A DNA stretch of 64,000 nucleotides from Sepiola atlantica (GCA_963556195.1 OY744520.1:9395991-9459990), one strand, 5' to 3'; counted from the stretch's first letter, positions 23,858-35,749 are shown. Notes: generated by a model from the sequence alone, not told the origin. A program made the numbers and translations.

Positions 23858-24080
23858 CTCTCTCGATCGGTTTCTCCAACTGAAACAATTTTTTCCGCTC
23901 ATATCTCATTCGACTTTTAGTTTTTATTTACCATTCTGACGTTTCCTCTTAGAGGGTCAGACGATAAGGCCTTAAGGTAATTTTAACAATTTTCCTTTTT
24001 TTCCACCCGCCTGTTTCATTGATTAAAATAATGCTTCCTCTTAAATTGATCCTACGATTCTGTTGTACACGAAATTTACT

Positions 24081-24082
<2 letters not shown>

Positions 24083-24153
<71 letters not shown>
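24083..24153. repeat. (TA)n microsatellite
   Basis: About 35 TA units. Apparent ORFs of alternating Ile/Tyr through it are artefacts. Confidence 0.97.
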
Positions 24154-24161
<8 letters not shown>

Positions 24162-24389
24162 ATCGATCAAATTTACTGGTAAATATTAGCAATACAAAAA
24201 GTGCAACAAGCCATGTAAAAAGACATTATTTTTACATCGATGTGCAGTCTGAATGTTTGTCAAAGGTCAATTTAAACTTGGGTATGGTAGAAATCATTAC
24301 GGCATGCAAGACAACGGAGCAGAAACACGGACAAGGAATGTCGCCTTTCTTCTATTAAGACGACAGCGACTCTGGTAAATCTTCTGCGA

Positions 24390-24790
24390 GTACCTATTTT
24401 ACATAGGTAAGTTCAGCAGCTTACAATTGTAGACCACTTAATATAAAGCTCATTATTGTACTTTCTTGTTTTGCATAGGTGATTTTAGCAGCCCTCAATT
24501 GTACCCTGCTTTACAAAAAGTACATTGTTGTCCTTCTCTATTTTGAATAGGTACGCGTAGCAGCCTACAATTGTACCGTTTTCCACATAGTTATTGTTGT
24601 ATTTTTATATTTTGCATAAGTGATTGCAGCAGCCTACAACTGCACTCTGCTGCACTCTGCTGTACTCACAGCCTGTCGTTCACTTTCCTATTTTGCATAG
24701 CTAAGTTCAGCAGCCGACATTTGTACTCTGCTTTAGCCAACCCCGATTTTTGCACTTTCCTATTTTGCATAAGTGAGTTCAGACGTGGCC
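24390..24790. repeat. Diverged block of the 73-bp satellite
   Basis: About five imperfect units carrying TTTGCATAGGTAAGTTCAGC, AGCCTACAATTGTAC and a CTGCTTTAC variant of the satellite that is regular at 27.1-29.0 kb. Units here differ strongly from one another, suggesting an older edge of the same satellite family. Confidence 0.8.
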
Positions 24791-24890
24791 GTCGTAAAGT
24801 AAACTAAGTCATATTCACTGAAAAGTGACGTCATACTAGTAGGTAGCAAGCGAGATCTGTTGAACAGTCAGACTGTCAGTAATGAATGAG
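24787..24890 (+). repeat. TIR-element end (GGCCGTCGTAA family)
   Basis: GGCCGTCGTAAAGTAAACTAAG matches, in pieces of under 20 bp, the right inverted repeat of the element at 61781-62173 apart from a 3-nt gap. The following CACTG...GACGTCATAC...GAACAGTCAGACTGT part resembles 60430-60510. The other end is not seen. Confidence 0.5.
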
Positions 24891-24959
24891 AGCCTTTTAA
24901 AAAAGCATTTCAAAACTTTAAAAGTTGCATTAAAAAAAGAAAAGAAAGGAACACGATTC

Positions 24960-27040
24960 GATTTATACTGAAGTAAACTTTATTCAATATGAATAGAATA
25001 AATAACAAGAATTACAAAATGAATAGTTAAGTTGTGTTATTACTGCGTAAAAGCAAATAAACATTGTTTTATTAATTTTTATTTACTATTTCTATTTACT
25101 TGCTTCCCCACGAAGACAGGACACAGTTAGACAGAAGTTTGGTTTTTAATGTGAGGAAAATCTTGCTCCCAAAAACGGACACTCTGGATTGGGACAAAAA
25201 CTAAAATTGCCTCAGACTAAAATTGCTTATTCACCTTTACTGACCGAAGACAGAAATGACAAAGTGTAGTATCAGAAACGATATTACACTTTTAATTATT
25301 TCATTGAAAAAAAATATAAAAATACAATTTAAATGTAAAACAAATAAGGCACAAGGCCATCAAAAGTGTGGGGAGAGAAATTTCGTTGGTCATCATCTTT
25401 TTTTCCTACTCTTTGCTAGAATCATTAGTCACCACGATACCACATTTACTCTAGGGGTCAAACTCCCAAATGTGTTGAAAATCAAATTTTATTTATTATT
25501 ATATATATATTTAATTGAATGTTTTAATCATTGTTTTTTCTAACACCAAACATATTTGAGCTGTTTTAGAGTTTTATTACACATAAAGTTTTTTTTATAA
25601 AAAATGAAACTAGCTTAAACCGAATTTCTAGTTTATAGTATTTTATGACAGTCGACGTAAACTTAATTTTGTATCAGGACAAGCAAAACATTTTATCTTA
25701 TGCAGACTTGTTATTGTGTAAAAATATTTAAAATTTTAGAATAAAGCGAGCATTTTTTTAAATTATTTAAGCCTTTCTATCAAGACAGGTTTGTCAACCA
25801 TATTGCATTTTAGTCTGAGTTTTTTTATAGTTTTACTTTCAAATCACTATGAGATTTCCAACCATAAAAACGACATGAATAAAATAATCGGTATTCTTTT
25901 TTTAAATACCAAACAATTACTAGATCAAAGATTAAATAATTTCAGACAGAAAATATCAGTTATATGTCCATATGTTTGCATGTAGTAACCTTTCTTTTCG
26001 AAGCGTTTTGTCTTAATGAAGGAGAAATCCAGCTGCCAAAAATTGGGGCTTCGATATTGGGACAACAATTTAAATTGTCTAAGTCTAGAATAATTTCTCA
26101 TTCACTGACCGAGGGCAGAAAAGATTAATTGTTGTATGAGAACATATACTGCACTTTGAATTATTTATTTGTAAAAAAAAACATGAATAAAAATAGAATT
26201 TAAATTTAAAAGGCCAAGGAACTGTAATTATGAATTTAGGAAAAATACAGTAATTAAATATACAAACTAATTAAGAACAAACAATAAAAAATGAAAATGA
26301 TAGATAATAGAATAACGAATTTTGTAAGTCTTACAAAAGTTTAAATCTATTTGGAAATAAATATATGAATAAAGTTATTTCATTGATCATTTCGCTTTGA
26401 TTAAATTGAATTTCTTGCCCTGAAATAAAAGTATTTTAAAGTGTTCAAAATGTGACTTTAAGTAAATTTTTTGATATTTCTTTTTCTAACACCAAACATA
26501 TTTGAACTGTTTTAGAATTTTATTATGCACAAAGAAGTTTTTGGCACAGAAAATAATCTTTGAACATTCTTTTACACAAAAAAGAATAAAGTTTTAACGA
26601 AATTTCTAGTCGATAAAATTTTATTGCTAACAAATTGTCAAAAAAATGGTGTCGACACGTGGACATAAAAGTTCTAATTTTATATACGTTCAAAATTAAA
26701 TTAGAATTTTTTATCCGGACAAACAAAGCGTGTTATGTTATACATACTTGGTATTGTGTAAAAAATATTTCAGATTTTAGGGGAACAAACAAGTGTTTTT
26801 TTAATATTTTAATATCAAGACAGATTTGTCATCAATCTTTTAGTCTAACTGAGTTTTTTTATAGTTTTCCTTTAAAATCACTATTACAATTCCGCCTTGT
26901 TTAAATGACATGAATAAAATCATCAGTATCCTTTCTTTAATACCAAACAATTACTAGATAAAAGATGAAACAATTAAAGAGAGAGATTACCACCGTAATA
27001 TGTCTACATGTAGTGTGTAACCGTTCCCATCGAAGTGTCT
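24960..27040. repeat. ~1-kb tandem duplication between satellite blocks
   Basis: The unit at about 25240-26010 recurs at about 26105-27040. Shared stretches include TCTAACACCAAACATATTTG, TTTTATAGTTTT, CATGAATAAAAT and ACCAAACAATTACTAGAT. Divergence is noticeable, so the duplication is old. Each ends next to satellite sequence. No ORF is conserved between copies, so it is probably non-coding. Confidence 0.8.
25325..25460 (-). mobile_element. Relic of Tx1-like LINE 3' UTR
   Basis: AGGCACAAGGCCA and GGTCATCATC... followed by GATACCACATTTACTC resemble the 3' UTR of LINE copy 1 (8220-8340: aggcacaaggcca, ggtcatc, aataccacattcatac). Only about 130 bp are recognisable, in the same orientation as the other minus-strand copies. 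Confidence 0.45.
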
Positions 27041-27109
27041 TGTTTATCTCCGACCACTGTGACGTTAGCATAAAAATGAGACTCAAGTGGCCTTCTCTTT
27101 ACGCCGACC

Positions 27110-29045
27110 ACGATTCAGCAGCCTACAATTGTATTCTGCTTTAGACAAAGCCCATAATCATACTTTGCTATATTGCATAGGCGAGTTTAGCAGCCTCCGA
27201 TTGTACTCTTCTGTACACAAAGTCCATTGTTGTACTTTTCCTATTGTGCACAGATGAGTTCAGCAGCCTAAAATTGTACACTGCTTTACACATACCCCAT
27301 CGCTAATCGTTCATATTTTGCATATGGAAGTTCAGCAGCTTACAATTGTACCCTGTCTTACATAACGCCCATTTTTGCACCTTTCCTATATTGCATATGG
27401 AAGTTCAGCAGCCTACAATTGTACCATGTCTTACATAACGCCCATTTTTATAACTTTCCTATATTTCATAGGCGAGTTCAGCATCCTACAATTGTACCCT
27501 GTCTTACATAACGCCCATTTTTACAACTTTCCTATATTGCATAGGCGAGTTCAGCAGCCTACAATTGTACCCTGTCTTACATAACGCCCATTTTTACAAC
27601 TTTTCATATATTGCATAGGCGAGTTCAGCAGCTTACAATTGTACCATGTCTTACATAACGCACATGTTTGCAACTTTCCTATATTGCATAGGCGAGTTCA
27701 GCAGCCTACAATTGTACCATGTCTTACATAACGCCCATTTTTGCAACTTTCCTATATTGCATAGGCGAGTTTAGCAGCATACAATTATACCCTGTCTTAC
27801 ATAACGCCCATGTTTACAACTTTCCTATATTGCATAGGCGAGTTCAGCAGCCTACAATTGTACCATGTCTTACATAACGCCCATTTTTACAACTTTCCTA
27901 TATTGCATAGGCGAGTTCAGCAGCCTACAATTGTACCCTGTCTTACATAACGCCCATGTTTACAACTTTCCTATATTGCATAGGCGAGTTCAGCAGCCTA
28001 CAATTGTACCCTGTCTTACATAACGCCCATGTTTACAACTTTCCTATATTGCATAGGCGAGTTCAGCAGTCTACAATTGTACCCTGTCTTACATAACGCC
28101 CATGTTTACAACTTTCCTATATTGCATAGGCGAGTTCAGCAGCCTACAATTGTACCATGTCTTACATAACGCCCATGTTTACAACTTTCCTATATTGCAT
28201 AGGCGAGTTCAGCAGCTTACAATTGTACCATGTCTTACATAACGCACATGTTTGCACCTTTCCTATATTGCATAGGCGAGTTCAGCAGCCTACAATTGTA
28301 CCATGTCTTACATAACGCCCATGTTTGCAACTTTCCTATATTGCATAGGCGAGTTCAGCAGCCTACAATTGTACCATGTCTTACATAACGCCCATGTTTA
28401 CAACTTTCCTATATTGCATAGGCGAGTTCAGCAGCTTACAATTGTACCATGTCTTACATAACGCACATGTTTGCAACTTTCCTATATTGCATAGGCGAGT
28501 TCAGCAGCCTACAATTGTACCATGTCTTACATAACGCCCATGTTTGCAACTTTCCTATATTGCATAGGCGAGTTCAGCAGCCTACAATTGTACCATGTCT
28601 TACATAACGCCCATGTTTGCAACTTTCCTATATTGCATAGGCGAGTTTAGCAGCATACAATTGTACCCTGTCTTACATAACGCCCATGTTTGCAACTTTC
28701 CTATATTGCATAGGCGAGTTCAGCAGCCTACAATTGTACCATGTCTTACATAACGCCCATTTTTACAACTTTCCTATATTGCATAGGCGAGTTTAGCAGC
28801 ATACAATTGTACCCTGTCTTACATAACGCCCATGTTTGCAACTTTCCTATATTGCATAGGCGAGTTCAGCAGCCTACAATTGTACCATGTCTTACATAAC
28901 GCCCATTTTTACAACTTTCCTATATTGCATAGGCGAGTTCAGCAGCCTACAATTGTACCATGTCTTACATAACGCCCATTTGTACAACTTTCCTATATTG
29001 CATAGGCGAGTTTAGCAGCATACAATTATACTCTGCTTTACAGAA
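27110..29045. repeat. 73-bp satellite array, ~26 copies
   Basis: A regular unit of 73 bp containing TTCAGCAGCCTACAATTGTA, CCATGTCTTACATAACGCCC and CTATATTGCATAGGCGAG. The first three and last units are diverged and the middle ones nearly identical. Variants (CCC versus CAC, TTTTTAC versus TGTTTGC, AGCCTAC versus AGCTTAC) recur in blocks, pointing to higher-order unequal exchange. No unique spacers, so this is not a CRISPR-like array. Confidence 0.95.
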
Positions 29046-29246
29046 AGCGCATTGTTTCTATTTTGAATATAGTTGATTTCACCAGCTACTCAGATAGCTT
29101 TTGGTCTGTAGAGATTGTAGGACCAGAAGTGAATAGGTTTCTCAATCATTATTCTCTGTGTTTCATTAAATACTGTCTTGTCAGACATTCTCGAATTGCT
29201 ATGCCTGACACATCCGTATAATTCGTCTTTTTTAGGCAGTGGGCCT

Positions 29247-29336
29247 CTACACATGCAAATTAGTTGGTCTCTACACATGCAAATTAGTTGGTCTCTACAC
29301 ATGCAAATTAGTTGGTCTCTACACATGCAAATTAGT
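29247..29336. repeat. 24-bp repeat, four copies, each with ATGCAAAT
   Basis: Four near-perfect copies of a 24-bp unit containing CTCTACACATGCAAATTAGT. Each has one ATGCAAAT octamer, the classical POU-factor binding motif. The unit is a whole number of codons, so both strands stay open by default. Confidence 0.9.
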
Positions 29337-30480
29337 ACCAACGATAAAACTCTGCCGTTATGAACACACGTTATTTTCTCTCTGGAAAACGGTTGTTTTA
29401 CACGAGAAACATCTAATACGCTTCTAAGCTAGTAAGTGTTCGTTTATCTATCTATTTCTAGATAGATAAAGATAATGATAACGCTGATAATAACGATGAT
29501 GATGATGACTAGGGACTTTAGTTAGATGCGTCGTCTCTTACTCACGTTGTGTTTTTTGTAAGCTTAAGCTTATAACGATTCCACACGCAAGAGGAAAAAG
29601 TAAGAGAGAAAATGTTTACTCCTGTGTGAGATCAGGAGTTACCATATCTGCCAACAGTTATTTTGATTCATTCAAAAACGACTGACATTCACAACTCCAC
29701 TGAAATAGAGTATATTTCCTTGTTAGATGAATGAAGTTTTCGGCTTTGACAGAAAACTCTGGGAGGAATCTCTTATAATAACATATCCCATCAAATGCTC
29801 TTACTCCCAGACAGTGATTGGATCTAATACCATCTATGTAGCTTTAACCTTTTCATAATCAGACTGTATACTGTTCCTGCTAATTCGCAATCATAAATAT
29901 TGAGTTTCATCATGGGAGAACTCTCACTTACCCAGTTTAAATTTTAAGTTATGTCTTTTTAAACTATTTAATATACTCTGTATGTGTTTTCAATTTTCTT
30001 TAATATTTGAGTTTTATTGGTGTGTTAGATGATTGGTTAGGAAGAAAGTCAGGATAAAGAAATTAACTTGGTAGAGTAAGCTGTGTCTATGACTGGCTAT
30101 GACTAAAATTGAATATTGAATAATAAACAAAGGTCATCATCTCACATAAAGCAACCAACATCTCCACTACTAAATATGCATTAACTGCATTAACTTTTAT
30201 TCAAAGGAACACTGGAACCTAACGAGAATTGTTTGGTAGGCTGGTTTTTCTAGATAAAATAATGATGTATCCTGGAGTTCCATCTCAGCACGCCGCTCGT
30301 GGCGAAATGAAAACATGATAACGTATCTTATCATGAGGCGATCAACTCTGGAACTAGTTTGAATCGTATTTTGGCGCTAGGCTTCGTTGACGCGCATTGA
30401 TTTCGATTCGAGTCTGCGCTAGCGCGTCTTAACTCACACGCAGTTTTAAGTCTATGCGTCAGCGCGCATGCGCTAATCCA
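29337..30480. other. Non-coding, with a GC-rich patch
   Basis: Nothing gene-like. A short (GAT)n run lies at about 29488-29510. From about 30285 to 30480 the base composition changes to CG-rich, with alternating TGCGCTAGCGCG and GCGCGCATGCGC stretches, unlike the AT-rich surroundings. Confidence 0.5.
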
Positions 30481-31110
30481 AACCAAACAACTCAATCGAA
30501 CGCAAGATACTACGCGTAGATATAAAGAAAATAGGTCCCTCGTGAAACTGCTACAATATTATCCGAAAATACTAAAATATCGTTCGAATAAATAAGAGCA
30601 TACGTTTCTTGACACTCAATAACAAGCGGCATTAATTTCTGAAAGAACAAAAAACAAATTGAGAGAAACCAGTGTTTATTCACTGTTCTCATCTTCCACT
30701 TCTACCTGCCAGTAACTCGAATTTACATCTAACTTCGACAAATATTTTGATGAACCCTAAAGAATTTAAAATATACCAATAACTAGGAGAGGGAGTGCGT
30801 TGGTTTTCCTTACCTTATCGACCTGTTTAAAATCTACGCAGAAGCGCGTACTGCCATCTCTTTTCCACCCAAACTATTGGGAAACCCCATGAATTTAAGG
30901 TATTTCTTTTACTCCTACCTCTAACACCTCGTCAATAGCATTGCCCACTAAAATGATCTGGTTGAGATGTGTGTGATATGGCTGTTTTAATATGGATACA
31001 TACCCGTCTATTATCAAGCCCCGTTAGCACAGTATCAGTTCTTTCTAGATATTTATATGCATTACTAAATCAATCTGGTTTTAGCATAAATCTATTCACT
31101 GCCAGGACCT
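30481..31110 (-). pseudogene. Ty3/gypsy reverse transcriptase relic
   Basis: Minus-strand translation in shifting frames gives GWKRDGSTRFCVDFKQVDKV, then ALPLL, then LDVNSSYWQVEVEDE, then LIYSNDILVFSDN. These match gypsy RT motifs KKDGSWRFCVDYR, YPLP, LDLxSGYWQI and YxDDILVFS. The catalytic box reads YSND, losing one Asp. Stops and frameshifts occur between all blocks. The family differs from the element at 3-8 kb (FSKIDLSEAYLQI there). No LTRs seen. Confidence 0.8.
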
Positions 31111-32540
31111 CAATAGGTTCATAGATTTTTATCCCCATCAATACATGTCGATTTTTTTCTAAAATCTTATCAATTCGATGTTACGTTTCAACTTATTCTA
31201 ACTATTTGAACTTTTATAATTGTGCTTGTCTACAAGGGGTATTTCATTTAGGAACGAGACTTACTAAGCGTAGCTATTGGACAACCCTTTTTTACGTGTT
31301 TGTAATATTTTAGGATTGATAATTAGCATTATGTAGATAGATTATTCGGAGTTATTCTTAGTGATAGTCTTTTGGGGATTGAAGGTTCAAGTCTCACTAC
31401 AACCGATAGTAACTAGGAATAACATAATCATCAATTATCACTTCTACTCAGTAAAGGCTGATGAAACGTGAACAATCTACCCACGCGGATTAAATAAAGG
31501 GTTCAATTCAGAATTCCCTGCAGGTTCGCAAGTTCGACATAAGAATTCAAAAGTTAAAAAATATGTACTTGAAAAATAGTCGGAGTTTACATCGGTCGAA
31601 ACGTTGTGAAAATATCGACCAAGATAAGAATAGTAGTCCGAATAATCCAAATAATACAACTTCATTAAAGTTTAAGGATTTCGGTAGTTCAATTGATAAT
31701 AAGTACTGAAATTCTTCCTGGGTCATTTGGTGTGACCACCGCATTGGTTACATATATGCCACCCAATCTGCTTATAAATCTCGACTCTGTTCTCTCTACC
31801 TGATACTTTTCCTGGAATCATTTTCTTATTCATGTGTTTTCTATGCATCTGCTGGAGCTGCATCATCTCTAATCTACCTAATGAGGAAATGTGTTATCTT
31901 CTTCTAGTGCCACATAATCGCCTTTTAACCTAATAGTGCTTAAACCAAAATAAATACGCACTTGATTCTATTTATTAGTCACGACTTCAAATAATATTTC
32001 AATTCAGATTTTTAACTACGAAAAAAACGTTTTTGGTGTTTCCAGTTTTAATTCTAGCTTAGCCTGACCTTCTATTTTTAGATGAGACATATTTGCTTTT
32101 AGCAAATTTATTTTATTTTTCACTCACTCAGTTATTGAGTTTACTGCTCTATACTTCCTAATATTGACTACTGAGATTTCGGCTCTAATATCAAATAAGC
32201 CCCTATAACTTCTATCACTTAATCCAATAGTAATTGATTTTGGTAAGCTAAAAGGCGATAAACGCCATCATCAATTGTCGTTCAAAATTACGAAGCTATC
32301 ATAAAAACATGTTTCATTTCAACACTAGCCCCCCCCTAAAAAAAGAAAACTTTGTTTAATACCGGCCTAATTTATTTTGGCTTTCTATTAAAAGAAGATT
32401 TAAGTCGAAGTCTACATTTAATATATTCGTTCTTTTTATTGTTTAATGTTTCAATTAAAAGAAATTGGATTTGTCGCCTTTTACATTCGAACGCTCTATA
32501 TGTAACGTCTGTTACCCTTGGTATAGAAATTTGTTATATT
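31111..32540. other. Unresolved, possibly more of the gypsy relic
   Basis: No clear gene. At about 31340-31400 GAAGGTTCAAGTCTCAC resembles a tRNA B box, suggesting a SINE fragment. At about 31735-31780 the minus strand contains an ICNQCGGHTK segment that could be a remnant of a Gag zinc knuckle, upstream of the RT relic. Both are weak. Confidence 0.3.
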
Positions 32541-32544
32541 GGTT

Positions 32545-33135
32545 GTATAGTAATTCGTTATCTCGGTGGTATAACCTTTCATCATCTAGGTGATATGGCC
32601 TTTCATTATCTTTGTGGTATGGTGATTTGTTATCTTAGTGGTATGGTAATGGGTTATCTTGGTGTTATGGTAATTCGTTTGCTTGGTGATATGGTAATTT
32701 CTTACTTTGGTGGTATGGTAATTTGTTATATTAGTGGTATGGTAAATCGTCATGTTGGTTGTATCGTAATTCGTTATCTTGGTGGTATGGTAATTTGTTA
32801 TCTTGGTGGTATGGTAATTCGTTAGCTTGGTTGTATGGTAATTTCTTACTTTGGTGGTATGGTAATTCGTTATCTTAGTGGTATGGTAATGCGTTATGTT
32901 GGTTGTATGGTCATTTTTATATGCTGGAATGGTAATTATTTATCTTGGTTGCATGGTAATTCGTTATCTTGGTGGTATGGCCTTTTATTATCTTTGTAGT
33001 ATGGTACTTTTTATCTTGTAGTATGATAATTCATTATCTTAGTGGTATGCTTATTTGTTATATTGGTGGTATAGTAATTCCTTATCTTGGTGGTACGGCT
33101 TTTCATTATCTTCGTTATCTTCGTTGTATGGCCTT
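32545..33135. repeat. 24-bp minisatellite, degenerate
   Basis: About 24 imperfect copies of TTATCTTGGTGGTATGGTAA plus TTCG. Because the unit is eight codons long, a plus frame through it stays open (repeated YLGGMVIR-like octapeptides) from 32352 to 32825. Irregular point changes and later frame loss argue against a protein. Confidence 0.88.
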
Positions 33136-33162
33136 TCATTAAAAAACAACAACGACAGCATC

Positions 33163-33237
<75 letters not shown>
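33163..33237. repeat. (AAT)n microsatellite
   Basis: About 25 AAT units, directly before the 5' flank shared with 52.2-52.5 kb. Its poly-Asn reading is an artefact. Confidence 0.97.
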
Positions 33238-33240
33238 TGA

Positions 33241-33606
33241 TTGTCCTAGAACAATCGGCAGATGTAAATTATCATTCCTTCCAAATGTAATGTTCCTACG
33301 TCGAATAGTTTAAAAGTAGTTAGCGTACACAGACAGACAAGGACAGACAGATATCTCTCGTATTAGTATAGATTAATTTTTCTATTAGTTGCCAAAATGT
33401 AAAATCCGCAATTGGAATGTTAGTATTAATGTCTTTAATTGATTTTTTACATCTCGTTCTACCCCTTTCCTCGCCCATTTCTGAAAATGTTATATGTTAA
33501 GCAATTATATTTAAAGTTAGAAATTAATGCAAATATAATTTTTTATTAATTCGACATAAATATCGTTATATAATTGATGTTTCTTGTTTCATTACCTTGC
33601 TTTATA
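33241..33606 (+). promoter_or_regulatory. Conserved 5' flank of galaxin-like gene
   Basis: Aligns with 52180-52445 upstream of the second intact exon-1 copy. Shared blocks include GAAGTAGTTAGC- or AAAGTAGTTAGC-type sequence, CACAGACAGAC, CATTTCTGAAAA and ATTACCTTGCTTT. This piece is about 100 bp longer than the 52-kb one. No TATA box can be picked with confidence in such AT-rich DNA. Conservation may reflect duplication rather than selection. Confidence 0.4.
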
Positions 33607-33716
33607 GGCTGATTGACTTCGACGCAATTCAAACTGCTAATTGACTTCGACGCAATTCAAACTGCCAATTGACTTCGACGCAATTCAAACTGCTAATTGA
33701 CTTCAACGCAACATCT
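33606..33716. repeat. 32-bp repeat in the 5' UTR region
   Basis: Four tandem copies of a unit reading GCTGATTGACTTCGACGCAA plus TTCAAACT, just before the ATG. Paralogues at 20826 and 52450 have a single copy, so it expanded only here. Confidence 0.9.
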
Positions 33717-33727
33717 TGACAACGAAA

Positions 33728-33794
33728 ATGCTAGACTTTCCAATGTTTTTCGTTTGTCTATTGAGCATAAGCAACGCCATTTTGCCTCAGAGAC
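33728..33794 (+). CDS. Galaxin-like secreted protein, exon 1 (signal peptide)
   Basis: The 67-nt exon encodes 22 residues (MLDFPMFFVCLLSISNA then ILPQR) and the first base of codon 23, and ends at a strong donor, GTAAGT (33795). The first 17 residues form a hydrophobic signal peptide with a likely cut after SNA. I chose this ATG because an in-frame TGA lies just upstream and because the matching ATG exists in the 52502 copy. The exon keeps the same length and phase in that copy. Splicing in phase 1 to 36315 gives CAT (His23) and a 133-residue protein. The 2.5-kb intron contains a 32-bp minisatellite, a dispersed repeat with a 5S-SINE, and a telomere-like tract. The coding join is inferred; no transcript is available. 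Confidence 0.72.
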
Positions 33795-33894
33795 GTAAGT
33801 GATGATTTTATCAATACACAATCGATAAGTTTTGTTTATCTATAATGTTTTTTTTTTATTTCGTTTATTGAGCAAAGCCCCTTACGCTATAAAC

Positions 33895-34470
33895 TCCATA
33901 GGCTATGAACTTTCTACGCTATGAACAAAATTAAATATGAACTTTCTACACTATGAACAAAATTAAATATGAACTTCCTACGCTATGAACAAAATTAAAT
34001 ATGAACTTTCTACGCTATGAACAAAATTAAATATGAACTTTCTATGCTATAAACAAAATTAAATATGAACTTCCTACGCTATGAACAAAATTAAATATGA
34101 ACTTTCTACGCTATGAACAAAATTAAATATGAACTTCCTACGCTATGAACAAAATTAAATATGAACTTTCTACGCTATGAACAAAATTAAATATGAACTT
34201 CCTACGCTATGAACAAAATTAAATATGAACTTTCTATGCTATGAACAAAATTAAATATGAACTTCCTACGCTATGAACAAAATTAAATATGAACTTTCTA
34301 TGCTATAAACAAAATTAAATATGAACTTCCTACGCTATGAACAAAATTAAATATGAACTTCCTACGCTATGAACAAAATTAAATATGAACTTTCTATGCT
34401 ATGAACAAAATTAAATATGAACTTTCTACGCTATGAACAAAATTAAATATGAACTTCCTACGCAATGAAC
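33895..34470. repeat. 32-bp minisatellite in the intron
   Basis: About 17 copies of CTACGCTATGAACAAAATTA plus AATATGAACTTC, alternating CTTCCTACG and CTTTCTACG or CTTTCTATG variants. It lies entirely within the galaxin-like gene's intron. Confidence 0.95.
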
Positions 34471-34669
34471 TAAGCTTATCAATTAAAAAAGAGCAAATTA
34501 AAAAGCTAATTGATATATTTCCATAAATTAATATATTTAAAGATGCTTTTGTCGATATACTAACAAAGTCGCAGAAATAAATACATAATCACTTCTAACA
34601 TTCTTGGAAGAAAATAGTTGCTTTAATAACTTCGATATAGAGATGGTTCATGCTCTACAAGTGAAATAG

Positions 34670-35725
34670 TCGCAATCGTGTGTTTGTACGCATAACCCTT
34701 GATTTGTTGAATTTATTACGTTTTCCATTAACAGGTTTTCTTTTTGAATTTATTCATTATTCTTTGCGCATCAAGTCAACCAGTTACTCTATATAGCCAT
34801 ATCCCTCTCCCTATCTCTATTTAACTTTATTTTTTTCTTTCTGTCTTTGTTTCTTTCTTTTTTGTTTCTTTCTTTTTTTTGTTTCTTTTTTGTTTGTTTG
34901 TTTCTTTCTTTGTCTCTATCCCTCCTTCTTTTTTTCTTTTATCTTCAATGAACAAATATTGAAGAAATGTCACTATTTTCTCCGAGTTGAAAATCAACCG
35001 AGTTTTCTTTTATTTATCTGCATACTAGTCAACAGCATACGACATAATCACGTCGACATACCGGTTCCCGTTAGATCAACAAAGTGAAGCGACGTTGAGT
35101 CTGGTCAGTACAAGATGGGTGACCATTTGAGATTACCAGGCGCTGTATGTGGACACCTAGCTATGGACAAATAGCGTCGCCAACCTGCAGTGCCTAGGTG
35201 TAGACTATGGCACCCCGCTGAATGACAGTTACCAATAAATAGGTCCAAAACCAGGGAAGGGGTTCTCCTTCAGGAGTGATTAAACCCCCTGATGTTGATG
35301 GTGATGACTAGTAAACATTTATGTTGTTTTGGGGATTTGTTGGTTCGTAGTTCACATAACTTGGACAGTAGAGTTAATGATGTCAATGTTCGAGTTCGAA
35401 TCTCACGTGATTCTAAATTATTTTTTTAATCTGGAGAAGTGTTCATTAACATAATAACATAAAAACATGGATATTTTTAAAGAACTAACTGAACTGGTTT
35501 TATTTTAGAATCTATAAACAGTAGACACAAAGCTTCACAATTTCTAATGTGTTTTGTCGATAAAAGGAATACGTAAATACATCTATCGGAATTACTTACT
35601 CTCATTCAAATACTAAGTAGCGTATATTTTCTACAAACTTTCACCAACATTTTTCTTCGTATAAGCTAAAAAGCGGAAGAAGCTGCGGAAAGATTGAAAA
35701 TTGATATACCCTTTTTTTATTATAT
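34670..35725 (+). repeat. Dispersed ~0.8-kb repeat, copy 1
   Basis: Aligns over most of its length with 63100-63925. Shared stretches include CTTGATTTGTTGAATTTATT, pyrimidine tracts, GAAAATCAAC, GTTGGTTCGTAG/GTCGGTTCGTAG, GAGTTCGAATCTCACG, AATACGTAAATA and AGATTGAAAATTGA. The core at 35325-35415 has a GAGTTCGAATCTC B-box-like motif, so a tRNA-derived SINE may be its engine. This copy has an extra 5S-derived SINE at 35024-35316. Confidence 0.78.
35024..35316 (+). mobile_element. 5S rRNA-derived SINE (SINE3-type)
   Basis: The head (35035-35153) aligns end to end with 5S rRNA: GCATACGACATAATCACGTC, ACCGGTTCCCGTTAGATCA, AAGTGAAGCGACGTTGAG, GATGGGTGACC, CCAGGCGCTGTATG. The internal promoter C box GATGGGTGACC (35114-35124) is intact and the A-box region (AAGTGAAGCGACG) is close to consensus. 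A ~155-bp unrelated tail follows. Flanking ACTAGTCAAC (35024) and ACTAGTAAAC (35307) look like a target-site duplication. The related repeat at ~63430-63470 lacks the insert. Known SINE3 elements combine a 5S head with a LINE-derived tail; here the tail's source is unknown. Confidence 0.85.
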
Positions 35726-35749
35726 GAAGTAAAAAAAATTTAAATAAAA

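Noticed and set aside
23949..24170. ORFs of alternating Ile-Tyr through (TA)n tracts (also at 50.8, 53.7-54.2, 55.4 and 58.3-58.8 kb)
   Set aside because: They are pure translations of microsatellites, open in all relevant frames, with no conserved flanking protein.
27110..29045. CRISPR-like array
   Set aside because: Units are contiguous 73-bp satellites with no unique spacers, in a eukaryotic genome.
35035..35153. Functional 5S rRNA gene
   Set aside because: Too many substitutions in the stems, no terminal T-run after the 3' end, and it is fused to an unrelated tail with flanking duplications.
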